Origin: Brachypterus glaber
Taxonomy: Eukaryota; Arthropoda; Insecta; Coleoptera; Kateretidae
NCBI GenBank assembly: GCA_958510825.1
Contig: OY294051.1
Coordinates: forward strand, 29,887,667-29,951,666
DNA: 64,000 nt
Reading direction: 5' to 3'
The position numbers and the translations under genes are program-made. Below, in pieces: positions 11,336-21,834 of this stretch. The notes under the pieces were generated by a model. It had not been told where the DNA came from. It worked only from the letters and a program-made list of their open reading frames with translations, and searched no databases. Each line of letters opens with the position of its first letter. Position 1 is the first letter of the stretch.

Positions 11336-11795
11336 TTAAAGATAAAATCTATAGCATAGCCGAAACCACTTTTTTTTGTAAGAGGGGAGCGAGTTCCTTT
11401 GGGGGTACAGTGAGCTTTTTCAGTTTAAAATTCGGCGTTTAAAAATAACAAAAATAGAGTCTGGTTAAGAGTTTATTTTTTTGTGGGCCTGTGTAATTAA
11501 TAATAATAATTATTATTATTAAACGATTTGAAACCGAATAAATCATTAATATTATGATCTGCATCAAATTTATTACCTTATACCGTTTTGAAATAATCGT
11601 TATTCTTTTTTTTTATTTTGAATGCATAATAATCATATAAATTTTGCATAATATAGGTATAAGATTTTTTTTGTATTTAAATTATTGTTTAGTGTTAACA
11701 TTAAACATTTAGAGAACTAGTGGTGACCTTTATAACTAGCAAAAATATATGATTTTGTGTTTTTTAGAATTTCTGTCTCCTTCTAATCTGTGTAT

Positions 11796-11840
11796 CCAAC
11801 GTTTCATCTCACATCTTCAGGGAACTAATCTAAATATACT
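11796..11840 (-). ncRNA. Degraded hammerhead-like Penelope remnant
   Basis: On the minus strand CCCTGAAGATGTGAGATGAA followed by ACGTTGG has the order of a hammerhead core (CTGAAGA, short stem II, GAAA). Its flank TTAGTTCCCTGAAGATGT matches the TTAATCCCTGAAGATGT flank of the motif at 44654-44694. Stem II is too short and mismatched to be active, so I read it as a decayed piece of the same retroelement family. Confidence 0.4.
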
Positions 11841-12530
11841 TTAGTATGTATATGGTTAATAATAAGAATTTATTTATTTAATTAAGAGCACATTTTTTAG
11901 TAATTTGTGTTATTATAGTACAATTAAATTTATTATTACATAAAGAAAAAGAATTCCTTATATTTTTACGTAATATTAATAACAATCCACCAACCGTATA
12001 TTAAAAAAAAAAATAAAGCAATCTTCTATACATAAATATTTATGAATACTAAATTGTTGGAATGTAAAGCATCACGCGACTTAAAATGCATTAAAATCAC
12101 TTTTTCTAATTTTTATTCATCTTTTTAAAACGTTTCCTTAATTATTTAAACAATTAAGATACTTTGTTAATTAACTACTAGACAGATTTAGAAAGTATTA
12201 TTTTGCAAAATTGCAGCTTTGAAATAAAAGATTATAACTTACAAAATTGAAAAACATAAATTATTTTATTTATTTTTTTAAAACAAAAGAATTTCATAAA
12301 GGGTCAAAAAATTTTGAGCCCATACTAGAAATTAAATAACATTTCTTTTAAAAATCTTAAAAGTTCCAGCAAAAATCTCGAATATCTCGTTAATGTTCGA
12401 CAGGATTTCTAATATTTTTAAAAAAAACTAATCGAGAAGCTTAAAAATATTAAATTTTTTATGTCCGTGTATAAATATTTTAAGCCCCTTGAAAATTCCT
12501 GTATTTTTATTTTATAAAAAAACTTGTTTA
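11841..12530. other. A+T-rich sequence, nothing recognised
   Basis: No coding signal or paired ends identified. Composition is dominated by A and T runs. Confidence 0.35.
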
Positions 12531-12900
12531 AGGGTGGCCCTTACTGAAATTGATCAAAAAATCGTTTGTTTTTTCACAATTTCGGAATGTCGGTTTGTCT
12601 GTCCGTCTGATTGTAAACCTTATAGCTTTTAAAGGGAACATCCGATTTTAATTCCTTCACCAAAAAAATTAGGACCTTTGTATGCAAACCATCAGTTGAA
12701 ATATATGTTCTAAAGGGCAAAGGGGCAAACAAAATTTTCGCAGAACAAAAACTCTTACACAGTTAAAAAGCATTTTAAATTTCATGCAAAAACATTCAGA
12801 ATATTTTAGTTTCCAAGATCTAGGATTTAAAAATATTGCCACCCGTCTAGAAAGGGTATACTTTTCAGCATTTATATTTCTGAATTTAATTTATATGTGA
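12531..12900. repeat. Dispersed repeat with a TGTCTGTCCGTCTG block
   Basis: Contains GTCGGTTTGTCTGTCCGTCT at 12590 and ends with the CACCCGTCTAGAAAGGGTA block that is also at 4089. Blocks of this alternating GTCTGTCCG type also occur at about 28285, 30300 (complement) and 47245 (complement), each next to a 'gttatcgtgg/aacttaag' type sentence, so the four places may derive from one or more dispersed families. Confidence 0.4.
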
Positions 12901-13297
12901 AAAAGCTATACAACACAGAACGTTACTTAAATTTACACTCTATTTCTGTAGCTATTTATTTACATAACAGATTCAATTGCACAAGCACTCGTTTTACAAT
13001 ATAAAAACATTTTACTTCTACAAAAGAAAGCAAAAAAAAAAATCGAAAGTACCTAGGCAATACATATTGCTTTACATGTATAATTTTTGCAATATAAAAA
13101 ATAGAAATCTTGTTAAGGTAAAGAAAAAAAACAGCATTGTCAAAATAGTATAAAAAACTTGGTAAAAAATTACTTATACACCTTATAAGGGGTCTATTCA
13201 TCAAAAGTGCAAATATGACGCGGTGCATTGCGAATTTAACTATATTAATTATTGTATATTAATTATAAGTATCTAGTTTAATTACATATTAGGTTAC

Positions 13298-13590
13298 AAT
13301 TACACTGAAAAAAAATGACGTTCTTGGCTCAAAATAGTCAACACTCTTGGCAGTTATTTTTTTAGCTTAAAAGATGTGTATCTTTAAACAAAAGTATTTA
13401 TCTTGACCCAAGAAATGGGTCGCTTTTGAAATATTTTTAAAATTCTCTTGGTCCTGGCGCATTTGAGGCAAAAACCATTTATATTGTTTTAACATTGTTA
13501 AAAATTAAATAATTTTAAATACTTTGGGCCAAGAATTTTTCTTTTGAGACAAGACCATTTGCATTTCACACAAGATCAAAGAATTTTAAG
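13298..13590. repeat. End of a 'TACACTGAAAAAAA' element
   Basis: TACACTGAAAAAAAATGACG at 13298 faces reverse-complement partners TTTTTTTCAGTGTACA at 14232 and TTTTTTTTTCAGTGTATA at 14652. One pairing could bound an element of about 950 bp into which the LINE fragment was carried. Interior sequence TTCTTGGCTCAAAATAGTCA resembles no gene. Confidence 0.35.
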
Positions 13591-13596
13591 TTAAAG

Positions 13597-13624
13597 AGTA
13601 AGTAAGTAAGTAAGTAAGTAAGTA
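13597..13624. repeat. (AGTA)7 microsatellite
   Basis: Seven perfect AGTA units. Given the LINE 3' sequence beside it, this is most simply the tandem tail of that LINE on the minus strand. Confidence 0.9.
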
Positions 13625-14225
13625 ATTTATTGTATCAAAAAAATACAACTAGTAAAAAGCTCAACAAAGTTGATTTTCAGCTCCCACCTTAAGAATACAA
13701 AAATATTATTACTAAAATTAAATTTAAAATTAAATTACTCTGCGAAAAATAGCTATTGTTAGGAACGACAGAACTAGTTATTCCTTTGCATATTCAAAAT
13801 ATTAAGTTTTACATTTTTTTAAAATATACAGGGTGATTCGCCTAGATAATCTAAAAACTCATTTAAGGTAGTAGGTGCATTGTAGGCAAAACAACCTGTA
13901 AATTTACTTGACTTATGCCTAGGAATATCATATCTATTCGTTCTTATATTTATACTATGTATCGGAACGTTTAATAAGTAACTCATATAGATAATCGGGA
14001 GTTCTTGACTTCTCTATATTAAAGACACCTTGTGCAAATAAAAATTTCATGCGATTCTCTATTTTTAGTTCATTATGATTATTAATTGATGGGGTTACAT
14101 GATTTCCAGAATCAAAAAGATCTTGGCAAGTCAATTATATTTTCATGTTAAGAGAAGGCGCTTTTGGTCGTATTTAAGAGTGCGAAGCATTTGGCCTAAT
14201 TTCATATGCTATTACCGCAAAGCAT
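13597..14225 (-). pseudogene. LINE 3' end with (TTAC)n tail, decayed
   Basis: Read on the minus strand this is the 3' end of a non-LTR retrotransposon. Around 14059-13955 it encodes ENRMKFLFAQ, then TPDYLYELLIKRSD, a stop and a frameshift, then RYDIPRHKSSKFTGCFAYNA near 13930-13870. This pattern, a PxYLxxLLxxRS segment followed by a basic VPRHKTxxYxxSFxYxAP-like segment, is the C-terminal tail seen after the reverse transcriptase in several LINE clades. About 230 bases of 3' sequence follow, containing GATACAATAAATTAC and ending in seven TTAC units (13597-13624 as AGTA on the plus strand). The 5' part with the catalytic domain is absent, as expected for 5'-truncated LINE copies. The clade is uncertain. 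Confidence 0.55.
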
Positions 14226-14244
14226 CCTTTTTTTCAGTGTACAT

Positions 14245-15039
14245 ATATATTAAATACAGCAATCTACAGTATTATGCTATTAAATAGTAGTTTTTATTTA
14301 TTTCAAAATCAAAATCCATACAACTTGATGGATTTATTGAAACAGACTTCATAAGTCAAGATTTGCTTGAAGGAGTTTTCTAAAGGACGAGTGCACTGGA
14401 CTCCAGACCCCCCAAACATCCTGTACAGTCCAATTATAGGAAATAAAGCGAAAAATCTTTGAGCTGCTGTACCTACTCCAAAAAAATATTTTTAATTTTT
14501 TTCAACCAAAATTCGTTTAAAACACAATTGGGTATTTGACAAATTATGTAAATAATTTTAAAAATGCTATTTTTTAACCGACTTACCCAGAAGAAACAGA
14601 TTCTTCATAGGGTAAATGCAATAACTTTTGAATAAGTGCATCGATTTGATTTTTTTTTCAGTGTATAAATTAATTTTTTTTGAGTAAGGGCCTAGGTCCC
14701 ACGACCCCCGGGCCCTGAAAAAAATCAAAAACTTATTTTAAGCTACTTCATTAGGTGCCTAATAATGACGTCGAAAATTTCATCATTGGAATGTCCTTTC
14801 AAAAACCCGTTTGCCCTTTTTCCTTTGCTGCTGTCGTTCTAGAACCAGAGCAAAAATTTAAATAAAAAAATAATTAAAAGCCTATTCAACTTTAACATGA
14901 CTAATCGCATCAATTATTCAAAAATGGGACCGATTATATATATTTTGCATATTGTGGTTATCAATAAAAATCTGTTGACATTCATAAACGATACAATTAA
15001 AGCGTAAAATTTCAGATTATATATGGATTATGTTTTACA
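14245..15039. other. No gene recognised; possible decayed repeat
   Basis: Contains G+C-richer patches (GGACTCCAGACCCCCCAAAC near 14398, CCCACGACCCCCGGGCCCTG near 14698) in otherwise A+T-rich sequence, suggesting an old repeat, but I found no paired termini apart from the TTTTTTTTTCAGTGTATA end at 14652. Confidence 0.35.
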
Positions 15040-15041
15040 TA

Positions 15042-15357
15042 CAGTCGGTCGAGTAAGAGCGTGTCTCGCATTGTTTATTTAAGAATATATTAATACTATT
15101 TTTTTACATTTAATTACAGTTAATGAATGATAGATCAATGCAAATAACTTAGTAACTTGTCCAGTCTCCATTTGCGTCATTGATCGCCTGGCATCGTCGG
15201 GGCATACTTTGAACGAGATTTTTTGCATATTCCTTCGGCAAAGGCCTCCATATTGTCCGAATTTCTCGTGATAGGAAGTATATAACCGAAAAAAAAAAGT
15301 AGGGCTCTCTCTTACCGACTACACATTATAGGCGACACGCTCTTACTTGACCGACTG
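15042..15357 (-). mobile_element. Tc1-like deletion derivative with TA duplication
   Basis: Inverted ends CAGTCGGTCGAGTAAGAGCG and its reverse complement match at 23 of 24 positions and are flanked on both sides by TA (15040-15041 and 15358-15359), the duplication made by Tc1/mariner elements. The 316-bp interior keeps only the last part of a transposase gene on the minus strand. This is a MITE in formation, mobilisable only in trans. Confidence 0.85.
15149..15290 (-). pseudogene. Tc1-like transposase C-terminal remnant
   Basis: The minus strand encodes about 45 residues in one frame ending in a TAA stop at 15151-15149: SREIRTIWRPLPKEYAKNL, then VQSMPRRCQAINDANGDWTS and a final Y. The pattern LPxEYxxNLVxSMPRRCxAxIxAxGxxTxY is the usual C-terminus of Tc1-type transposases, which lies after the third catalytic acidic residue. 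The DNA-binding domain and the DD(E/D) catalytic core are missing, so it can encode no active enzyme. It lies inside the 15042-15357 element with the stop about 100 bp from the terminal repeat, as expected for an internal deletion. Confidence 0.82.
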
Positions 15358-15408
15358 TATGTCAGATACTACAGATTTAGTTATACCATAAAGGTATAAA
15401 GTAGTTAT

Positions 15409-15475
15409 ACACACAGAAAAATCATTACTAAAAACAAGTACGTAATATTTAGATCAAGTGGCTCAAAAATTTGTA
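15409..15475 (+). repeat. End of the 'ACACACAGAGAAA' family
   Basis: ACACACAGAAAAATCATTAC, then AAGTACGTAATATTTAGATC and AAGTGGCTCAAAA, is matched at 34930-34995 on the plus strand and at 45530-45602 on the minus strand. It marks one end of a dispersed element; the other end of this copy was not found. Confidence 0.55.
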
Positions 15476-15584
15476 TATCTGTTTACAATTTTACATGTAA
15501 TTTTAAAATTTTACTTGTAATTTTAAAATTTTATATGCACATTACATGTAAAATTACATGTAAAATCTAGTAAAATTTACAGAA

Positions 15585-15816
15585 TTCACTGTAAAAAATA
15601 AATACGTAAATTTACATGCATAATCAAAGGTAAAGTGTTACCATGCAGAGACAAATAAAAGTTACGAGATTTATCATGTAATTTTACGATTTTATTACAT
15701 CTAAATTACATGTAATATTCACATAAAATTGTAAAATTACATGTAATATCTCGTAAATTTTACTTGTACCTGCATGGCAACACATTATCTATGATTATAT
15801 TTATTTTTTACAGTGA
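15585..15816. mobile_element. 232-bp palindromic MITE built on ATTACATGTAAT words
   Basis: Ends TTCACTGTAAAAAATAAATA and its reverse complement; inner blocks GGTAAAGTGTTACCATGCAG and GTTACGAGATTTATCATGT pair with CTGCATGGCAACACATTATC and ACATGTAATATCTCGTAA. The centre and the left flank (15480-15580) hold many copies of TTTTACATGTAATTTTA, itself palindromic. Confidence 0.62.
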
Positions 15817-17700
15817 AGTCCAATTTCTTGAAAACAAATACTAAATGAGCTTAAAACAAATTATTATTATTATTTTAATTAGTTAAATTTGTTTAAATAA
15901 AGTATTTTTAAACTTGAAAAAAGTATCTATTACAAGTATCATAAACATTTAATGTTAGATTTTTTTTGTGTTTACTAAAATTATGCAATTTCGAACTTTA
16001 AAACTGAGGTTTCCATCAAATCCTCAGAGTTTTTTTATATTTATTTTTGCTCAAATAAATCGACTATAATAATTATCAATCATAATATTATAAACTTTGA
16101 AAATCCTAGATCCTAGATGTAAACAATTCAGTGCTATTATAGCACCCTCTTTTTTATAAGATCTGATGTACATAAATTATATAACCTACGAGTTTTTTGT
16201 GTTCACAAATTAACATAAAATATACATTTACAACAACTTTAGTGGTTTAAACAATTTAAGGGGCATTTTTGTTCGATGTATTGAATTCATGATAGCAGTA
16301 AAATCGTTTAAGATATACAAATCAGGTACATGGACTGATATAGTCAATAAGAAACACTTCTCCACAAAAAAAAATAATTTCTTGATCCAAAGACACGTAT
16401 ATTTTTTCCGTTAATTTTGTCTGCGGAATCAAATCAAATTCAGAAAACTGCACATGATTTTATATATTTTCAAAAAAATGAGTAAAATTTATTTTTTAGT
16501 TACTAAAAATGTGTTCAAATAATACAAGGTAAACCGGCAATGACCGGTTCTGGGCCATTTTGCTATAAATATATAAATCATATATAAATAATACATTTTA
16601 CACTTACATCTTCTATAAACTCGTTACCCAATTTTCCCACAGAAATTCGATTTTTTATAGCTAAATGTGATTCTCCGTGCTGGTATAATATGGCCGAGAA
16701 AGGGCACTAGGTGGTCGACAATAGGTTAATTCACCCTAATCTCGACACTAGACTAGATAAAGCTTTTTATGTAAATTCTTGAAAATTACCAGGATGTTCC
16801 TCAAGATAAAATCAAGTTCCGGATGAAGAAAACTTTAAGTAGCTAGTAGATAACATGATTTCAGTTTTTTACTTTTCAAAAATTTTATGTGTTTATTTTA
16901 TTCACATATTATATTTTTATATTATAATATGCTAAAGAATCCTAATATAATAATATATTTTTAAATTATCTTCTTTTATTTATTTGTTATATATATATAG
17001 GCAATTCCTTCCTATTTGGTAACTATTTCATAACTTTTCTGAAAATAGATAGATAAGTGGATTTTATTAGAGATTTTATTAGAGATTTCATTATACAATG
17101 GAAAAAACAATTTAAACTAGAATATTTCGTGGAGTAGCCTATATTAAGTAACACCTGTCTATTTCAATTGTTATTCTTACTCTACGTTTATAAGTGCGTT
17201 TTATAACAATCAAATAAAACAAAATAACTATCTTTTCATGGTAGATAGCCATGATTTGAATACGATAAAGATCGTTTTAATTTGTTTCTTAAGTGTGAGA
17301 AATTCGTATTTGTTTTCGTTGAAAATACCTTTTTGCATTATTAAAAATTTATTTAAATCGATCGTTTAAATCGATCGGCCTAGTTTCGATTATTACATTT
17401 ATGGTTGAACAAATCCTATTAATTCGAAAATATTAATACGAATACTGCTATACAATTGTTTACAAAATGAAATAGAAATTAAAGGATATTACGAAAAAAA
17501 AATATTGTAAAAACATGCTTAATTTAATTTCACTTTTGTTATTTTTAAACAAAAACACAAAAACTGAATGTCTAACAGACATTGTCCATCAATTTTTTTT
17601 ATGTAATTAAAAATTAAAATTATGGTCTTTCTTCACGCATCACTTTTTATGAATTAATTACATTCAAATTGATCAAATGTTTTAGATTCAAAATGTATTT
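15817..17700. other. A+T-rich sequence, only short repeats
   Basis: No gene seen. Minor features are a direct repeat of TTTAAATCGATCG at about 17350-17377 and a small hairpin CATGGTAGATAGCCATG near 17239. A short G+C-richer patch ACCGGCAATGACCGGTTCTG lies at 16530. Confidence 0.4.
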
Positions 17701-17715
17701 CAAAGCAGTATTAAA

Positions 17716-17745
17716 TAGGTACCCACATACATACCTGGGTACCTA
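17716..17745. repeat. Short perfect hairpin TAGGTACCCA/TGGGTACCTA
   Basis: Ten-base arms around CATACATACC. Isolated; function unknown. Confidence 0.6.
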
Positions 17746-18146
17746 CATATATTTTATGTTTTCATCAAATTTATTCGCATTTGTGAAAGGGGTAACATCA
17801 GTCTCGGCGAAATTTAACTTCAGCAACGACTAATTTATGCAAAAAATATGTTTGTTATGAAAATATTAATACTTCTGAAAACGTTCAACTTTTAAAATTG
17901 ATTTTACAATTGAAACTGATTGTCTATTAACGTCTTCTATATGTTAAATTATTCCATGGAATAAGGAAGGGGCAATTTTGTAGGTTAGAACCGGAGATAT
18001 GGAAGCTATGATCCATTTTTAGTCATATTTTTTAAATTTTATTAAATATACACTGGCGTAGCGTCGTTGCAGAGTGGGGACAGGCGGCTTGCGGGCACTT
18101 CTAATCGCTGCTGCAATTCCGAACTGGTTCGGAACCAAAACAAACC

Positions 18147-18569
18147 ATGCATCGAAAATTTAAATAATATATTAAAGCACTTATTCATGAAGCTGAAGTT
18201 TGCAACGTTTTATTGCAACGAAAATTCAAATAGTATATTAAAGTACTAGTTTCATAACATACGTTTTTAGCGCACGAGTACAAGTTTAGAAAACAAGGGC
18301 TTGTGGCGATTCTTTAAAAGTCCAAACGTGTTATGGAATAAGTGCTTTAATATACTATTTGAATTTTCGATGCAAAAAAAACGTTGCAAACTTCAGCTTC
18401 ATACTTATTCCATATCACGTTTTTAGCGCACTAGTACTTTAAAAAACTCGCCGCAAGCGGCTTTTTTTCTAAACTTATACTCGTGCGCTAAAAACGTATG
18501 TTATGAAACTAGTACTTTAATATATTTGAATTTTAGATGCAAAAAAATGTTGCTAACTTCAGCTTCATG
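18147..18569. mobile_element. Compound palindrome, several nested inverted repeats
   Basis: TGCATCGAAAATTTAAATAA with TATTAAAGCACTTA (18147) pairs with TAAGTGCTTTAATATACTAT and GAATTTTCGATGCA (18337-18373). A second set, GAAGCTGAAGTTTGCAACGT (18189) and AAAGTACTAGTTTCATAACA (18240), pairs with sequence at 18480-18569. Copies of AAACGT..TTAGCGCAC(G/T)AGTA occur three times in both orientations. A related single element is at 62645-62769. It looks like repeated self-insertion or dimerisation of one foldback family. Confidence 0.6.
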
Positions 18570-19516
18570 TTTTGTGTTTTTTTTAGTAATAGTTTTTTTT
18601 TTAGTTTTACTTCACCAACCCTGTTTCAATTTTTTTAGTGCCAAACACAATTTTTTTTTCTAATGTTCTGTTCTATCCAATATGCCACAAAAAATATTGT
18701 GTTCGTAAAATCGTCAGGTAAAGCTTTTTTAAAATTCCACCCTGTAGGATTAAAGACCTGAAAATTACTTACAATTTTTTCATGTATCGTTTCCTTGCAA
18801 TGAGGGTATACGATTCCCTATGTCCAGTTGTAAAATATTTCATTTTGAGACCCATTTATGAAATCCAAAATATATCACAAAAAATATTGCACAGTTTCAA
18901 GAATTGCCACTCGACAAAAAACACTGTTTATTTTCGTTTTGATAACATCCGCAACACTTTTATCCAAGTGTTATTTATTGTTTTGTTTTTTTAACTGTCA
19001 AAAATCCATCGGTCACTTGATAAAAAACGTACACAAAACAACTGCTTTTTATGATCAGTTCACATAAAAGTTAAGCACTTGTACTCTTTTCTCACAACAC
19101 AAACAATAGTTTTTTGGCGTAAAACAGGTTGTCCACCTTAATCTCCGTGAAAAAGGGTGCACATCTTTCTCAAAAATTTTCACAGGTTCCCATAGTTCAA
19201 AATTCACTTGCGCATATATTATCTAAGCCAATAGATAACCTGTTCTGATTTTTTTATCGCGAGAGTGTTTTGTAACGAACATTTGTGCACGTGCGTAGTT
19301 TTAGAGAGGAAAAACTGACGTAGTGCTCGCCTCACACCGGATTCATCAACACTGAATTCCGCTTCGCAGAAGTCGATGGTATAGTGATAGGGAGAGCTCT
19401 TTCAACTCCCCACCTATTATTATTTGTGTTGGTATTTTCCGAGGTCCAGAATACCTTTATCGAAATTTATGGGTTTGATATGTCATTCCATTGGGACCCA
19501 TCACATAGGGTATTAT
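18570..19516. other. A+T-rich sequence, nothing recognised
   Basis: Two overlapping frames near 18782-19067 have no domain. A G+C-richer patch at 19300-19420 (TTCCGCTTCGCAGAAGTCGA) is unassigned. Confidence 0.35.
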
Positions 19517-20071
19517 ACCGGGTGTTTTTTTAACTTGAAACTTTTAAATATCTCGAATAGTATGCATTTTAGAAACAAAAATGTGGGACAAAATTTGTTT
19601 ATTTTAATGGTGGAAACAAAATGGCGTAGTTATTTTTTACGGATATTTACGTTTTCAAGGTCATTTCAAGGTCAACTTTGTTTTTTTGAGTACAAACATA
19701 TATATTTTTTACTGTTATTTATTTCCCCTCAAAAAAATAAAAATCTTTTGTAAAAAACTTTTTTTGATCGGACTTTTAGTTGCAGAGATAACACAGCCAC
19801 ACAAAAGTTGCATCTCCGACGGACTTGACTAGTCAAATCCTATGTATTTAGAGCCGCTGAAACCGAATCTGAGGTCGAAATTTAAAAGTTAGCTCTCATT
19901 TTTACCATAACCTCAAAAAACATATCATATCATTGCGAAAAGTAAAGTAAAAAATAAATACGCCATTTTGTTTCCACCATTTTAATAAACAAATTTTGTC
20001 CGATATTTTTTTTTCTAAAATGCATAGTATTCGAGATATTTGAAAGTTTCAGGTTAAAAAAAACACCCGGT
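19517..20071. mobile_element. 555-bp element with TIRs of about 125 bp
   Basis: ACCGGGTGTTTTTTTAACTT at the left and its counterpart ending AAAACACCCGGT at the right are followed inward by well conserved blocks (AAATATCTCGAATA, TATGCATTTTAGAAA, ACAAAATTTGTTTATT, TGGTGGAAACAAAATGGCGT) on both sides. Outside is TAT/ATA, so a TA-containing target is likely. The 300-bp interior contains no coding sequence. A 109-codon frame (19424-19753) overlaps the left TIR and is rejected. Confidence 0.72.
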
Positions 20072-21834
20072 ATATATGGGACGTTTTATGTCAACCGGAT
20101 CACCTGCGTACCCAAAATTTGGGTTGATGGATTTTTAAGATCGATGTGTCAAAATGTTCGTGTGGCCAAGAGCTTTCAAAAAAATGGTGGCGTATTGAAA
20201 AATTTAATATGGCGGATTAAATATGGCTGCTGGAAATCAGAGAAAAATCGAAATTTCGAATCAAGAAGCTTGTAAGAAAAAAAAAATTGGCTTCGATTCG
20301 ATTGGTTTTGTGCTCAAATTGTTGGCATTTGACGTCCCCAAAAAATTTGTAAGATAGGTTGGAGAAATGCAATATGGCGGATCCAAGATGGCGCTAAAAC
20401 CTCGAAATCGTCGAAATTAAAAAAAAATCATTCGATTATTGTCAAATTTGGTTTGTGAGGGTTTTCGAGGTTCACAAATCCGAAGCCAGATTTGAAAATT
20501 CAAGATAGCGGACCCAATATGGCGATCCTAATTTTCGAAAATCAACCGATTTAGGCCAAATTTTGTTTACGGGGCTTTTTGAGTTCGCTGATCACGAATC
20601 CGAACAAAGAAGTAAAATTTTGTCATACGACCTTTTGCACTTTGAGTAACGACAGGCAAAACTAAATTTGTTATTTTTAATGTTTATTTTTTATTAACCA
20701 ACTGGCCTATAGAGAGGCTCTATAAACCATTTGAAAAGCTGCTTTTCCGTTTAACAGGGCAGTTAATAATCCTTCTAAATCAAATTTTCCCATGTCAATT
20801 AACTTGAATGGATTAAAACTGAAAATATAGACAATAAATATAGGGTTTAAATTTGATTTTAAACAAAAGCTTAGACCCTTACCGGTATGTTAAATACTTC
20901 AATTAGGGTAGTCTAGAGTCCTTCAAAGTCAAAATCTTATAATAAGCTTATTAACACAAATAGTATGGCAATATTTTTAAATAGAAGGTCCTTCTATTGA
21001 AAGGGGTAGTTAAGTATAATAGAGATTAAGACTTGAGAAGCCAAAAATTCACATAATGTGCGTGTAGAAGTTTTAGAGATTTGTGTTTAATGTTCAATAC
21101 TTTAATTATAATTAAATCAAGTATCATATTCGTAATGTGATGTTTGTTTAACTATTTATTAAAAAGTTACTGAAGTCACGTGACCCTTTTTTTGCAATTA
21201 AAAAACGTTTCGCCCGATAGATTATTTTTTTATTGGTTTTAAATCGAAATTTACATATTATACAAAACAACTGAGCGTCGAACTAAAAGTAAATAACGGA
21301 GAGCCGTGACAATAATATTATGCAATACGTGACGTATTTTACGTCCCAATAAACACAATCCTAAACTTCTGTGACCAGCGATATGCATATTGTATATTGA
21401 GAATTTGAGGTTATAATTGGTCAATATGTTCAATCTATTGACAGTTAATCGTATTATAGAGTCGGCTGGTTTTTCCTTTCATGCTATAAATATGAATAAC
21501 CGTTTTTCGGGATTTATTTGTATGCTATCTACAGAAAACAAACATGGATACGGCCGGACAATAGGTCGTATTGTGTAATGGCGGAATAGGTATACAGAAA
21601 TGGCAAATGCATGTACAATAAACGTCTCTATTAAGGAATAAACAGGATATAGGATTTATCTATTTAACCATTTTTCTATGAAAGTGCGCCTTACTGATAA
21701 TACGTTTTACTAGGAAATTTTTATTAAGAATAGAGATGCTCTTTTATTCTTTTATTACTCTTACATTGGATATAGGTACTGTAAGTAGTAGGTACTACTT
21801 ACACTATTTTTAAGTGAAAATAAATTTTTTCAAA
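20072..21834. other. Repeat-like segment, no gene
   Basis: From 20150 to 20640 the phrases AATATGGCGGAT, CAAGATGGCG, AATATGGCGAT and TCGAAAT(C/T) return every 60-120 bases, which suggests a decayed tandem or dispersed repeat. From 20640 onward I see only A+T-rich sequence. Confidence 0.4.

Larger units (their letters stand above)
10801..11495. mobile_element. TIR element of about 700 bp carrying a P2 half-copy
   Basis: Left end AGCACAGACCCACAAAAATT and right end TTTTTTTGTGGGCCTGTGTA are inverted copies; about 20 bp further in, GTCAGCCAGACTATA pairs with AATAGAGTCTGGTTAAGAG. The same end lies at about 2935. The interior holds a direct duplication at 10932-10984 and one arm of palindrome P2. 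Superfamily not recognised. Confidence 0.55.
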
